Under the pieces are notes generated by a model. That model saw only the letters and a list, made by a program, of their open reading frames with translations. It ran no database searches and was not told the DNA's origin. From Streptococcus caballi DSM 19004 (GTDB lineage: Bacteria > Bacillota > Bacilli > Lactobacillales > Streptococcaceae): a DNA stretch of 64,000 nucleotides. Shown piece by piece: positions 17,765 to 27,235 of the stretch (positions are counted from its first letter, which is position 1; each line of letters starts with the position of its first letter). The translations under genes and the position numbers were made by a program. Where the stretch lies: assembly GCF_000379985.1 (NCBI RefSeq), contig NZ_KB904085.1, positions 48,867 to 112,866 of the forward strand. The letters run 5' to 3'.

Positions 17765-19248
17765 CTACTTGCGATAGAGGCGGTCGTATTGGTAGAATGG
17801 GTCAAAGGTAGTGTTAATACCTAACTTTCGTAGGACATTCTTGTCTTCGTCGGTCAGTGTTACAGTTGAATGAGCTTCGCTACCTTTGAGATTACCTAGT
17901 TCCTGCATAGCCAGATTGGCATCTGCGTTATTCATGGCGGTAATAGCTAGCGCAATGAAGATTTCATTGGAATGGAGACGCGGATTGCGGCTACCCAAAT
18001 GATTTGTCTTAAGGCTCTGAATAGGTTTAACATACTCAGGCTCAATAAGATTAGTTTCTTTGCTAATATTGGCTAATTTTTTAATGGCGTTAATTAGTAC
18101 AGCAGCAGTAGGTCCAAAGAGATCAGATGTCTTACCAGTAACCATGTCTCCATTTGGCAACTCCAAGGCTAGGGCAGGCTCGCCAGTCATCTTTGCCTTT
18201 TCACGCGCCAATACCGTCACTTTACGGTCGGTAGGTCTAATGCCGAGATCGTTCATGAGCAACTCAATTTTCTTGACAGCCGACTCAGTCACGCACTCTG
18301 CCTTGTAATCAACAAGAGTCTGGTAGTAGCGGCGGACAATTTCTTGCTTAGAAGCTTCAATAGTTGCCTCGTCATCGACAATAGCAAAGCCGACCATGTT
18401 GACACCCATATCCGTTGGAGAAGCATAGGGAGACTTGCCAAGGATTCGCTCCAACATACGCTTGAGAACAGGGAAAATTTCAATGTCACGGTTGTAATTG
18501 ACAGTTGTCACACCATAGGTCTCCAAATGGAAGGGATCAATCATATTGACGTCGTCAAGGTCAGCAGTTGCCGCTTCATAAGCTAGATTGACTGGATGAT
18601 GCAATGGCAAATTCCAAACTGGAAATGTTTCAAACTTAGCATAGCCCGATTTGATGCCGCTTATTTGGTCATGGTACATGTTTGACATGCAAGTAGCCAA
18701 TTTACCTGAACCGGGACCAGGTGCAGTTACCACAACCAAGTTACGGCTGGTTTTAATGTAGTCATTCTTCCCCATACCTTCTGGTGAAATGATGTGGTCC
18801 ATGTCAGTCGGATAACCCTTAATTGGGTAATGGATGTAAGAAGTAATACCATTTTTCTTCAACTGAGTGCGGAAAATATCAGCAGCAGGCTGCCCAGAAT
18901 ATTGTGTAATAACAACAGAACCAACGTAGATATCCAACTCGTTAAATTTATCAATAAGCCGTAGGACTTCTTGGTCATACGAAATGCCCAAATCACCACG
19001 CGCTTTGGAATGTTCAATATTGCTGGCGTTGATTGCAATGACAATCTCAACTTGGTCTTTGAGCTCTTTTAGTAATTTGATTTTATTGTCTGGCTCATAA
19101 CCAGGTAAAACACGGGCTGCATGAAAATCTTCCAGCATTTTTCCACCAAACTCCATATAAAGTTTACCATCAAATTGATTAATGCGCTCCAAAATATGGT
19201 CACGTTGCAAGTTTAAGTATTTTCAGAATTAAAAGCTTGTTTTTTCAT
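17765..19248 (-). pseudogene. DUF1846 family protein with a frameshift near the N-terminus
   Basis: Most of the gene is intact: from 19210 it encodes [23 protein letters not shown] and continues to a normal DUF1846 C-terminus (about 480 residues). The proper start is upstream. ATG at 19248, with AGAGGT 7 bases before it, gives [10 protein letters not shown], then a stop. Adding one base in the A-run (T-run at 19220-19223 on the plus strand) would restore [16 protein letters not shown], the usual family N-terminus. So one base seems to be missing. A TTG at 19210 could still give a shortened protein, but it has no ribosome-binding site. The family's biochemical role is not established. Confidence 0.8.
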
Positions 19249-19733
19249 TAATATTACCTCTGCTAAAAATTATAACAAATTTTTTTGAGCAATGAAAAAG
19301 ATGGAAGTTATAAATTATCAATAAAACTATCAGTTATCGGTGTAACTTTGAGGAAAAATATATTTTTATCATCTGTGATCCTAGAGTAATTATATTTGTT
19401 TAAGCAATCAACCTTGATAAGGCGGTATATTTGATAGTGTAAAATAAGTTGTGTAAACACAAATAGGCATACTACTAAGAAGGTATGAAAGTTACATAAT
19501 AATGTTTTCAACTTTCCAAAGGAGTGACACTATAAACGCTATAAAGTTAATAAAAACCGTCTATCAAGTTTTTCTGAGTTAGGCAAAAAAGTCTAACTTC
19601 ATTTAACAACAAGGCAAAAGTTTTAAACACTAGTTTTTTAGTAGTATGAAGGAGCAAAGTGATAAAAGACTTGATTGGTATAAATGGTAAGTTCTTGTCA
19701 AGAATGACAAATCTGAAAACATGAAAAATGATA
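19249..19733. other. AT-rich intergenic region without a recognisable gene
   Basis: 485 bases between the DUF1846 start and the LysR stop. Short open frames occur on both strands, but none has a ribosome-binding site or a family resemblance I recognise. The plus strand shows many stops, with a few coding-like stretches near 19640-19690, so eroded coding sequence is possible. Confidence 0.4.
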
Positions 19734-20594
19734 TCAAGCATCCAAAATGTTATCCTTCAGAGCATCTAAAAATACTTTAGCAATTTTGGGTTGGTGGGAG
19801 TAACGCCTCCAGATAAGATTTAAATTTTCTTCCATTGGTGTGTCAAAAGGGATGAAGGAGAGACCTGCTCTATTTACAATCCCGTCTAAGCCAATAGCAA
19901 TTCCCATCCCTGCTTCAACCAAGAGAGCGGCATTGAATAATAGATTATAGCTACCTGCAATATGGAAATCTTTGAAAATTGACCGCCACTTTATATCTTT
20001 GTTGGCCTGACTAGATACGATGATTGGATATGGAGCAATGTCTTCAAATGTGACTTGATGTTTGGCAGTGAGCTGATGAGAATTTGGGACTAGCACACCC
20101 CATTGTTCCCCCTTTCCAAGTGGCAATGAATCGTATTTTTTATGATTTACCTCACCAAAAATAATGCCGAAATCTAAGAGTCCACTGTCTAATTTTTCCT
20201 GGACTTCATCAGCATTTCCACTAAAAATGGAAAATTGTAACTGCGAATGGTTTTGCGTTAGATTGCTGGCCACATATGCTACCGTAGCCAGTGACTGACT
20301 CTCTGCAGCCCCAATCGAAATCGTACCGGAAATTTCTTCATCAAAGCGGATGGATTGTTCTGTTTTTTTCACCAAGGCTAAAATTTCTAAGGCTCTGTTA
20401 TAGAGGAACTGACCCTGTTCAGTCATTTGAACTTCTCGGCTTCCCCTGATAAGGAGTGGTGCTCCTAATTCTTCCTCCAACTCTCTTATTTGACGGGAGA
20501 GAGTTGGCTGAGTGACGTGAAGGGAGCGCGCAGCATTTGTAATACTTTTTTGTTGAACGATTGTGACAAAATAGTTTAACACACGAATGTCCAT
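19734..20594 (-). CDS. LysR-family transcriptional regulator
   Basis: A 286-residue regulator. Its N-terminal winged helix (RVLNYFVTIVQQKSITNAARSLHVTQPTLSRQIRELEEELG) is a textbook LysR DNA-binding domain, followed by a periplasmic-binding-protein-like effector domain from about residue 90. It is divergent from a broken cyclophilin-like gene and an alpha/beta hydrolase gene, which are the likely targets. The 108-base gap to the former contains AT-rich T-N11-A-type dyads (for example around 20630-20660) suited to LysR binding. The effector is unknown. Confidence 0.9.
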   Translation of the reverse strand: MDIRVLNYFVTIVQQKSITNAARSLHVTQPTLSRQIRELEEELGAPLLIRGSREVQMTEQGQFLYNRALEILALVKKTEQSIRFDEEISGTISIGAAESQSLATVAYVASNLTQNHSQLQFSIFSGNADEVQEKLDSGLLDFGIIFGEVNHKKYDSLPLGKGEQWGVLVPNSHQLTAKHQVTFEDIAPYPIIVSSQANKDIKWRSIFKDFHIAGSYNLLFNAALLVEAGMGIAIGLDGIVNRAGLSFIPFDTPMEENLNLIWRRYSHQPKIAKVFLDALKDNILDA

Positions 20595-20702
20595 AGTTTT
20601 TTCTATGCTTTCTAGTAATATTTATTATGCAATATAGGTATTTGATATGGTTATTGTATCATGCTATGATAGGTGATGTAAAGGCATAGACTGTATTATG
20701 AT

Positions 20703-21021
20703 ATGGAGAAGGTCTTGATTATCAATCAGAAAGAATTTACCCTACAGCTGGAAGGGAATCTGGCTAGCATGGAGCTTTATAATCGCTTTCCTTTAGAAAT
20801 CAGAATGGATCATGTCAACGGGAATGAAAAGTTTTTTCTTTTTGAACAACCCCTTACCTAGGGAAGAATGCAAGCCGTTTTACATCCGTTCTGGTGATGT
20901 AATGTTGTATGGTGATAGTGGTCTTGTCATATTTTATGATGATTTAACATCACCGTATTTCTGTACTAAAATTGGTAAAATAATAGAATCATCAAATCTT
21001 AAAAGAAGTATTAGACAATAA
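20703..21021 (+). pseudogene. Cyclophilin-like fold protein, frameshifted
   Basis: The first part (from ATG 20703) reads EFTLQLEGNLASMELYNRFP, then MDHVNGNEKFFLFEQPL before a stop. The second part in the +1 frame reads LPREECKPFYIRSGDV, then MLYGDSGLVIFYDD and GKIIESSNL. Joined, they match the small bacterial cyclophilin-like proteins (about 110-130 residues). One base appears to have been gained between about 20825 and 20860, in the T-rich/CCCC stretch. The function of the family is not known. Confidence 0.7.
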
Positions 21022-21058
21022 AAGTGTCAAAGTAATATTTGAAAAAAGGAGAAAGAAA

Positions 21059-22039
21059 ATGAATATTGAAACATTAGAGTTGACAGAGCAGTGGGATAAG
21101 GTATTTGAAAAAAGTGAGGACGTTCATCATCAAAAAGTTCAGTTCCACAATCATTTTGGCATTAGTCTAGCTGCTGATCTTTATTATCCTAAAAAACACA
21201 CTGGAAAACTGCCAGCTTTGGCGATTTCTGGTCCATTTGGTGCTGTCAAAGAACAAGCATCTGGTTTGTATGCACAGGAGTTGGCAAAAAGAGGATTTTT
21301 AACCCTAGCTTTTGATCCCTCTTATACAGGGGAATCAGGTGGACAGCCTCGTTATATGAATTCTCCAGACATCAATACAGAAGATTATCAAGCGGCAGTT
21401 GATTATTTGTCAACGCATGACTTAGTAGATTCTGAAAAAATTGGTATTATTGGTATTTGTGGCTGGGGAGGTATTGCACTGAATGCTGCAGCCATCGATC
21501 CACGAATTAAGGTCACGATTGCTTCGACTATGTATGACATGTCTCGAGTGACTGGAAATGGTTATTTTGATGAAGCAGATTCGGAAGAAGCTCGCTATCA
21601 CACGCGTCTTGCCTTAGCAAATCAGAGAACGGCAGACTATCAAACTGGCACCTATAAAATGGCAGGAGGAGTGCCAGACACTTTACCAGAAGATGCTCCA
21701 CAATTTGTCAAAGATTACTATGCTTATTACAAAGAACCTCGCGGCTATCATATTCGCAGTTTAAATTCCAATGCAGGTTGGGCAGTTCAGGCTAATACAA
21801 GTTTTTTAAACACACGTTTTCTCCATTATGCCAATGAGATTCGCAATGCCGTGATGATCATTCATGGTGAAAAGGCTCATTCGCGTTATTTTAGTGAAGA
21901 TGCTTTTAAAGTGTTAAAAGGTAGCAATAAAGAATTGTTGATTATACCTGGTGCAGTCCACGTGGACCTTTATGATAATCTGGACAAAATTCCATTTGAT
22001 GAAATGACTTCGTTTATCATGAACCATTTCAATGATTGA
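21059..22039 (+). CDS. Alpha/beta hydrolase (dienelactone hydrolase/YcjY-like)
   Basis: A 326-residue alpha/beta hydrolase: the oxyanion region SGPFGAVKEQ (57-66), FDPSYTGESGG (86-95), and a nucleophile elbow GICGWGG with Cys134 where most members have Ser. The acid/His part includes the late PGAVHVDLYD. A cysteine nucleophile occurs in dienelactone hydrolases, supporting an esterase/lactonase role on an unknown substrate. RBS AAAGGAGAAAG is strong. It is 37 bases after the broken cyclophilin-like gene and divergent from the LysR gene, so probably LysR-controlled. Confidence 0.83.
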   Translation: MNIETLELTEQWDKVFEKSEDVHHQKVQFHNHFGISLAADLYYPKKHTGKLPALAISGPFGAVKEQASGLYAQELAKRGFLTLAFDPSYTGESGGQPRYMNSPDINTEDYQAAVDYLSTHDLVDSEKIGIIGICGWGGIALNAAAIDPRIKVTIASTMYDMSRVTGNGYFDEADSEEARYHTRLALANQRTADYQTGTYKMAGGVPDTLPEDAPQFVKDYYAYYKEPRGYHIRSLNSNAGWAVQANTSFLNTRFLHYANEIRNAVMIIHGEKAHSRYFSEDAFKVLKGSNKELLIIPGAVHVDLYDNLDKIPFDEMTSFIMNHFND

Positions 22040-22282
22040 AGCAAAAAGGATGGAGAGCAGGAAGTAAATATACGTCCTGCAATTGCCAATAACTCATCTG
22101 AGAATTCTGGATATGAGACAATTTTTCTTGGATTACCTGTTTGGCGGAGTGAGTGTCCAATGATTGTATGGACTTTCTTAGATGCAGAAGAATTGGCTGA
22201 TAAAACACTAATTTTCCTAAGCCACAACTCATCTGAGTTATGGCTTAGAGAATACCTTACCAAATATAAGAATTTTAGATGA
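22040..22282 (+). pseudogene. Flavodoxin-like fragment
   Basis: Directly after the hydrolase stop and in the same frame, the DNA encodes RPAIANNSSENSGYETIFLG, then LPVWRSECPMIVWTFLDAEE and LADKTLIFLSHNSS. This resembles the middle of long-chain flavodoxin-like proteins (YDxIFLGYPIWW...P...TFLE...GKTI). There is no start codon, no N-terminal FMN phosphate loop, and W/G residues of the loop are changed. I interpret it as a decayed flavodoxin gene once in the hydrolase operon. Confidence 0.6.
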
Positions 22283-22332
22283 GTTTTTAGCTTTTAATAT
22301 GGAATCAAAGGGCGGAAAAATGGGTAGAATCG

Positions 22333-22341
22333 TGGTATAAT
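22333..22341 (+). promoter_or_regulatory. Orphan extended -10 sequence
   Basis: TGGTATAAT stands 44 bases before the integrase fragment; it is a promoter-like sequence with no intact gene to drive. Confidence 0.3.
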
Positions 22342-22384
22342 AGACATTGCCGAATTTTCTATTTAACATAATCTTGATTTTCTT

Positions 22385-22741
22385 TTGGATACCAATTGTG
22401 ATTTAGCTATTGTTTTGCTTTGTTCAGGATTGAGAATTGGAGAAGCTGCTTTTACAACAGAAGATTTCAATCCAGATACCAGAGTTGTAACAATAGATAA
22501 ATCACTTCAGTATCATGATTTGAGGGTTGCGGACTTTTATTTTGACACAACTAAGACTATAAATGCCGACAGAGAAGTTGCATTACCTAAAGTAGCTTGC
22601 GAAGCAATTTTACGAGCAATTAAAAGAAGTGATAAATTTGATAAGTACACTTTAGAAAACTCTGCTAAATCCTTTTCACATACAGAAAGTATTTTTCGGA
22701 CAGAATATAGTTCCCCCCATTACGTCGCACTCTTTTCGTGA
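22385..22741 (+). pseudogene. Tyrosine integrase catalytic-domain fragment
   Basis: DLAIVLLCSGLRIGEAAFTTEDFN is the first catalytic box of phage/ICE tyrosine recombinases (Arg in GLRIGE). The frame continues about 90 residues with the usual VALPKVACEAIL strand, then loses the HxLR and LGH/Tyr boxes. There is no N-terminal core-binding domain. It is therefore a dead remnant of an integrated element. Confidence 0.75.
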
Positions 22742-22758
22742 GGTGTTAGCCAACGAAT

Positions 22759-22938
22759 TTGAATTTAAAAGAGTTCCGAGATATAATTGGAATTAAAGAA
22801 AGCTATCTTCCAGGACATATTAATGTAAATATCCTACCAAAATTATTAAAAGATATTAAGAAATATCATTCAAATTTTGAGATTATATGTCTTCGTGAAG
22901 GAAAGCAAAAAATTATTGGGTATGAAATGGTTTGGTAA
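22759..22938 (+). pseudogene. Replication initiator-like C-terminal fragment
   Basis: About 59 codons encode NLKEFRDIIGIKESYLPGHIN, then VNILPKLLKDIKKYHSNFEI and a final GKQKIIGYEMVW. The FRxxLGI...Y...VLxPxLxEIxxY...I.G pattern is that of winged-helix Rep proteins of plasmids and ICEs. It abuts the integrase fragment, so it may be what is left of the same element. The assignment is tentative because no start or N-terminal part exists. Confidence 0.45.
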
Positions 22939-23031
22939 AATCAGTCTATATTTGGTGACTTTTTGGTGACCTGATAGAGTTTAGACAAGTTTACCACCGT
23001 CAAACCCTTGATACGAAAGGAAGATACACTC

Positions 23032-23883
23032 ATGGCAACAATTCAATGGTTCCCGGGCCATATGTCCAAGGCGCGCCGACAGGTTCAGGAAAATATTAAG
23101 CATGTTGACTTTGTGACTATTCTGGTCGATGCTCGCCTGCCCTTATCTAGTCAAAACCCTATGTTAACTAAGATTGTTGGTGATAAGCCTAAGCTTATGA
23201 TTTTAAATAAGGCTGATCTTGCTGATAGTGTTCATACGGCACAATGGCGCAGCTTCTTTGAGAGCCAAGGTATTAAGACCTTGGCGATTAACTCAAAAGA
23301 ACAATCTACCGTTAAAAAAGTGACCGATGCCGCTAAGGAATTGATGGCTGACAAGATTGAAAAGCTCCGCGAACGTGGTATTCAAAAGGAAACTTTACGA
23401 ACTATGATTATCGGTATCCCCAATGCTGGCAAATCCACCCTGATGAACCGTCTAGCAGGAAAGAAAATTGCTGTTGTTGGCAATAAGCCGGGTGTTACCA
23501 AGGGGCAACAATGGCTAAAATCCAACAAAGATTTAGAAATTTTAGATACTCCAGGGATACTTTGGCCTAAGTTTGAAGATGAAGTTGTCGGACTAAAACT
23601 TGCGCTTACTGGTGCTATTAAAGACCAACTCTTACCTATGGATGAGGTAACCATTTTCGGTTTAAACTATTTCAAGCAGCATTATGCCGATCGTTTGCTC
23701 GAACGTTATAAAGGGATTAATCTTGACGAAGAAGCACCTGAAATCATCATGGCTATGACTCAGAAACTTGGTTTTCGTGACGACTACGATCGTTTTTATA
23801 ATCTTTTTGTTAAGGATGTACGTGATGGTAAACTAGGGCGTTACACGCTTGATATTGTCGGAGAAACTGATGGCAACGATTAA
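23032..23883 (+). CDS. rbgA: Ribosome biogenesis GTPase A
   Basis: A 283-residue circularly permuted GTPase needed for late assembly of the 50S subunit. The permuted order is visible: G4 NKAD (59-62) precedes G1 GIPNAGKST (128-136) and G3 DTPG (172-175). The N-terminus [14 protein letters not shown] is diagnostic of YlqF/RbgA. ATG 23032 with AAAGGAAG upstream is the natural start. It overlaps rnhB by 14 bases, the usual streptococcal pair. Confidence 0.95.
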   Translation: MATIQWFPGHMSKARRQVQENIKHVDFVTILVDARLPLSSQNPMLTKIVGDKPKLMILNKADLADSVHTAQWRSFFESQGIKTLAINSKEQSTVKKVTDAAKELMADKIEKLRERGIQKETLRTMIIGIPNAGKSTLMNRLAGKKIAVVGNKPGVTKGQQWLKSNKDLEILDTPGILWPKFEDEVVGLKLALTGAIKDQLLPMDEVTIFGLNYFKQHYADRLLERYKGINLDEEAPEIIMAMTQKLGFRDDYDRFYNLFVKDVRDGKLGRYTLDIVGETDGND

Positions 23884-24643
23884 GGAAGTCAAACAGCAAC
23901 TAGCAAGTCTCACAGAGCTTTCCGACCCAGCTTGGGCTGGCTTTGAAGCAGATAGCCGTGCAGGGGTTCAAACGGCCATTAGGCAGCGTAAAAAAGCCAT
24001 TCAGGCTGATTTGGATGAAGATTTGCGTTTGGAAAATATGCTGCGCTACGAAAAAGATTTGTATGCACAAGGCTTCAATCAGATTGCTGGCATTGATGAA
24101 GTTGGTAGAGGCCCATTAGCAGGACCAGTGGTAGCAGCCTGCGTTATTTTGCCGAAATATTGTAAAATCAAGGGACTTAATGATTCCAAAAAAATCCCTA
24201 AGTCTAAACATGAAGCCATTTATGAACAAGTTATGAAAGAGGCAATGGCAGTAGGTATTGGAGTACAATCAAATGATGTCATCGATCGTGTTAATATCTA
24301 TGAAGCGACCAAATTAGCTATGATAGAAGCAGTCGGAAAGATAAAGAAAGAACCAGATTATTTGTTGATTGATGCTATGAAGTTAGACTTAGCTATTCCT
24401 CAGCAATCTATCATCAAGGGAGATGCCAATTCTCTATCTATCGCGGCAGCTTCTATCGTTGCCAAGGTTACACGTGACCGTATGATGACAGCTTATGATA
24501 AGCAATACCCGGGCTATGCTTTTGCTCAAAATGCAGGTTATGGGACAAAAGACCACCTCTCAGGACTTCATAATCTTGGTGTAACACCAATTCATCGCAG
24601 AACCTTTGAGCCAATAAAATCTATCCTAGGAGGGAATGACTAA
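23870..24643 (+). CDS. rnhB: Ribonuclease HII
   Basis: Cuts RNA in RNA/DNA hybrids and removes misincorporated ribonucleotides. The 257-residue protein has the catalytic [14 protein letters not shown] (Asp76, Glu77) and the third acidic site in LLIDAMKL, plus an N-terminal substrate-binding extension of about 70 residues as in Firmicutes. Starts within rbgA at ATG 23870 (GGAGA upstream). Confidence 0.95.
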   Translation: MATIKEVKQQLASLTELSDPAWAGFEADSRAGVQTAIRQRKKAIQADLDEDLRLENMLRYEKDLYAQGFNQIAGIDEVGRGPLAGPVVAACVILPKYCKIKGLNDSKKIPKSKHEAIYEQVMKEAMAVGIGVQSNDVIDRVNIYEATKLAMIEAVGKIKKEPDYLLIDAMKLDLAIPQQSIIKGDANSLSIAAASIVAKVTRDRMMTAYDKQYPGYAFAQNAGYGTKDHLSGLHNLGVTPIHRRTFEPIKSILGGND

Positions 24644-24645
24644 TC

Positions 24646-25659
24646 ATGTGGCTGTTTTTTCTACTTTTCTTGCTGTCACTGGGATTTTTTGTTCTTGCTT
24701 ATTTTAAAGAACGACGCTCTATTTTTATAGCGCTTTTGGTTGTTAATCTGTTTATTTGGTTAGGGATATGGATTCTTTCTGCTCGTATATTAGAAACGAA
24801 TGACATTTTGCGCTTGCTAGGAATCGCTATTTTCGCAACCTTTTTACTTTGTCTTATGCTTGGCCCCTTTTTCTTTTTATGCGCTCTTTATTATAATGGT
24901 TTTAAACTTCTAAAAAGTGAAGGGGTTCGTTTTCAAAACTTTTTGTCCCTTGGTTTGGCTCTTGCTATCACCTTTTATAGCTTTATTTTTCCTTTTATCA
25001 CGAAGTATTTATCCTCCATCCCCGTTCTCAACTATTTCTTTTTCTATCTAGGGATTTTAGTGGCTTATCTTGTGGGACTTAGTATACTTTATACTAGTTC
25101 TAGTTTTGTTAATTTAATCAACATTTTACCACCCAAACTAGATTATGTTGTTGTTCTGGGGGCTGGCTTAATTGGTGAACAGGTTACACCACTTCTAGCG
25201 TCACGTATTGATAGAGGCATTGCTATTTATCATAAAAATCCAGGAAGTAAACTGATTATGTCAGGAGGTCAGGGGCCAGATGAAGTCATCTCTGAGGCAC
25301 AAGCAATGACTAACTATGCTCTCGTAAAAGGAGTAGCAGCAGACGATATTATTCTTGAGAACAAATCGACTAATACAAAAGAAAATATAAAATTTTCCCG
25401 CAATCTCATGACAAACGGAAGTCAATTCGCTCTTGTTACCAATTACTATCATGTTTTTCGCGCCTTACTTATAGCACGACAAATGAGAATTAAATGTATT
25501 GGTTACGGTGCTAAAACAAAATTTTATTTTAGTTTAAATGCTTTCATTCGTGAGTTCGTTGGTTATCTTGTCTATACTAAAAAATGGCATATAACTATAC
25601 TTGGTGTACTAACTTTTGTGTTTATCATCGGGACAATCCTGACACACCTTATTCAATGA
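24646..25659 (+). CDS. YdcF-like membrane protein (DUF218)
   Basis: A 337-residue protein with about five N-terminal membrane segments, a DUF218 domain (VVVLGAGLI, about 166; KLIMSGGQGPDE; STNTKENIKFS; TNYYHVFRA) and a final membrane helix. DUF218 proteins such as SanA/ElyC/YdcF are linked to envelope integrity and possibly to lipid carrier metabolism, but no reaction is proven. Starts 2 bases after the rnhB stop, with AGGAGG inside rnhB, so it belongs to the rbgA-rnhB operon. Confidence 0.82.
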   Translation: MWLFFLLFLLSLGFFVLAYFKERRSIFIALLVVNLFIWLGIWILSARILETNDILRLLGIAIFATFLLCLMLGPFFFLCALYYNGFKLLKSEGVRFQNFLSLGLALAITFYSFIFPFITKYLSSIPVLNYFFFYLGILVAYLVGLSILYTSSSFVNLINILPPKLDYVVVLGAGLIGEQVTPLLASRIDRGIAIYHKNPGSKLIMSGGQGPDEVISEAQAMTNYALVKGVAADDIILENKSTNTKENIKFSRNLMTNGSQFALVTNYYHVFRALLIARQMRIKCIGYGAKTKFYFSLNAFIREFVGYLVYTKKWHITILGVLTFVFIIGTILTHLIQ

Positions 25660-25675
25660 CAATACGGAGGTAAAA

Positions 25676-26224
25676 ATGACAACAGAACGTGAAAAAATGC
25701 TGGCAGGCCAGCTTTATGATGCAGCTGATACTGAATTGAAGACCTTGCGCCTAGCTGCGCGTGAAAAAATGGCACAGTTCAATGATGAGCTTGACCGTAG
25801 CAAGCGAAAAGAACTTGTAAAAACCTGGTTTGGATCGACAGGCGATAATGTGATGATTGAACCTCGATTTGCTTGTGATTATGGGGTTAATATCCATGTT
25901 GGTGAGAATTTTTATGCCAATTTTAACTGTACCATGCTTGATGTTTGTGAGATTCGTATTGGTGACAATGCAATGCTAGGACCGAATTGTCAACTATTGA
26001 CCCCACTTCACCCACTTGACGCTATAGAGCGTATCTCTGGTCTGGAATATGGCGCTCCAATCACTATTGGTAATAATGTTTGGCTTGGTGGCGGTGCAAC
26101 TATTTTACCTGGAGTAACACTAGGCGATAATGTTGTTGTCGGAGCAGGAGCAGTAGTGACTAAATCTTTTGGAGACAATGTTGTCATAGCAGGGAATCCA
26201 GCTAAAATTATTAAAACACTTTAA
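25676..26224 (+). CDS. maa: Sugar O-acetyltransferase (maltose acetyltransferase family)
   Basis: 182 residues of the left-handed beta-helix hexapeptide-repeat class. The N-terminal Mac domain reads EREKMLAGQLYDAADTEL; the catalytic His is in LTPLHPLD; the C-terminus has GGGATILPGVTLGDNVVVGAGAVV. Transfers acetyl from acetyl-CoA to a sugar; glucose or maltose is typical, but the in vivo role is unclear. RBS CGGAGG. It is 16 bases after the DUF218 gene and ends in a terminator. Confidence 0.88.
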   Translation: MTTEREKMLAGQLYDAADTELKTLRLAAREKMAQFNDELDRSKRKELVKTWFGSTGDNVMIEPRFACDYGVNIHVGENFYANFNCTMLDVCEIRIGDNAMLGPNCQLLTPLHPLDAIERISGLEYGAPITIGNNVWLGGGATILPGVTLGDNVVVGAGAVVTKSFGDNVVIAGNPAKIIKTL

Positions 26225-26234
26225 AATCTCATTC

Positions 26235-26262
26235 AAGCTCTGCTATTTTTGCAGAGCTTTTT
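26235..26262 (+). terminator. Terminator after the rbgA-rnhB-DUF218-maa unit
   Basis: AAGCTCTGC-TATTTTT-GCAGAGCTT followed by TTT. Confidence 0.88.
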
Positions 26263-26288
26263 CGAATAATCAAAGTGGAGGAACAAGC

Positions 26289-27131
26289 ATGAATAATTTT
26301 GAACTGTATAAATTGAAAAAAGCTGGATTGACTAATCTTAATATTATCAACATTTTGGATTATCAGGCACGTGTTGGTAAATCCTTATCACTACGCGACA
26401 TGGCTGTTGTGTCAAAGTGCAAAAACCCAATTCTTTTCATGGAGTCTTACAAGCACCTAGACAGTAAAACTCTGCGAGAAGAGTTTAATAGATATCCTAG
26501 TATTTCAATACTAGACCAAGAATATCCCCTAGAACTTAAAGAAATTTATAATCCACCAGTTCTGCTATTTTACCAAGGCAATCTGGATCTGCTGGCAAAG
26601 CCTAGGCTAGCAATCGTAGGCTCACGCAATTGCTCGGATGTGGGTGCAAAGTCTGTTCAGAAGCTGATTAAGGAGCTGGGGAACCAGTTTGTGATTGTGT
26701 CTGGCTTGGCGCGTGGTATTGATACTTGTGCTCATGTGGCGTCTTTGAAAAATGGTGGGACGAGCATTGCCATCATAGGAACTGGGCTTGATAGGTATTA
26801 TCCTAAAGAAAATACCAAGCTGCAAGATTACATGGCTAAAAATCATCTTGTCTTAACAGAATACGTAGCCGGCGAACAGCCTTTGAAATTTCATTTTCCA
26901 GAACGTAACCGTATCATTGCTGGATTAGCGCAGGGAGTCATCGTTGTCGAAGCTAAGATGCGTTCTGGTAGTCTTATCACTTGTGAACGTGCCTTAGAAG
27001 AAGGGCGAGACGTCTTTGCTGTTCCAGGAAATATTTTAGATGGAAAATCTGATGGCTGCCACCATCTTATCCAAGAGGGCGCTAAGTGCGTTATGACAGG
27101 CTTAGACATTCTTTCTGAATATCAATTCTAA
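26289..27131 (+). CDS. dprA: DNA processing protein A
   Basis: Binds incoming single-stranded DNA during natural transformation, loads RecA and, in streptococci, shuts off competence via ComE. 280 residues with an N-terminal helical part and the DprA Rossmann core: IVGSRNCSD, VSGLARGIDTCAH, GTGLDRYYPKEN, FPERNRIIAGLA and EAKMRSGSLIT. RBS GTGGAGGAA. topA follows with its own promoter, the common dprA-topA arrangement. No com-box was recognised just upstream. Confidence 0.94.
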   Translation: MNNFELYKLKKAGLTNLNIINILDYQARVGKSLSLRDMAVVSKCKNPILFMESYKHLDSKTLREEFNRYPSISILDQEYPLELKEIYNPPVLLFYQGNLDLLAKPRLAIVGSRNCSDVGAKSVQKLIKELGNQFVIVSGLARGIDTCAHVASLKNGGTSIAIIGTGLDRYYPKENTKLQDYMAKNHLVLTEYVAGEQPLKFHFPERNRIIAGLAQGVIVVEAKMRSGSLITCERALEEGRDVFAVPGNILDGKSDGCHHLIQEGAKCVMTGLDILSEYQF

Positions 27132-27162
27132 TCCTTCTTTTCCTATAGCAAAAAGTTTTTTA

Positions 27163-27191
27163 TTGACAGTTTAAGAAAAGTAAGTTATTAT
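27163..27191 (+). promoter_or_regulatory. topA promoter
   Basis: Consensus TTGACA (27163-27168), a 17-base spacer and TATTAT (27186-27191). Confidence 0.75.
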
Positions 27192-27235
27192 GCTATAAGT
27201 TTGACATTGAAAACATGTAATTAGGAAGTGAATTT

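Noticed and set aside
19308..19741. Two 60-70 residue minus-strand frames between DUF1846 and LysR
   Set aside because: AT-rich, no RBS, no family resemblance; most likely chance frames.
22040..22282. C-terminal extension of the hydrolase by stop-codon read-through
   Set aside because: The fragment is in the same frame, but it resembles a flavodoxin, not a hydrolase domain, and the hydrolase is complete without it.
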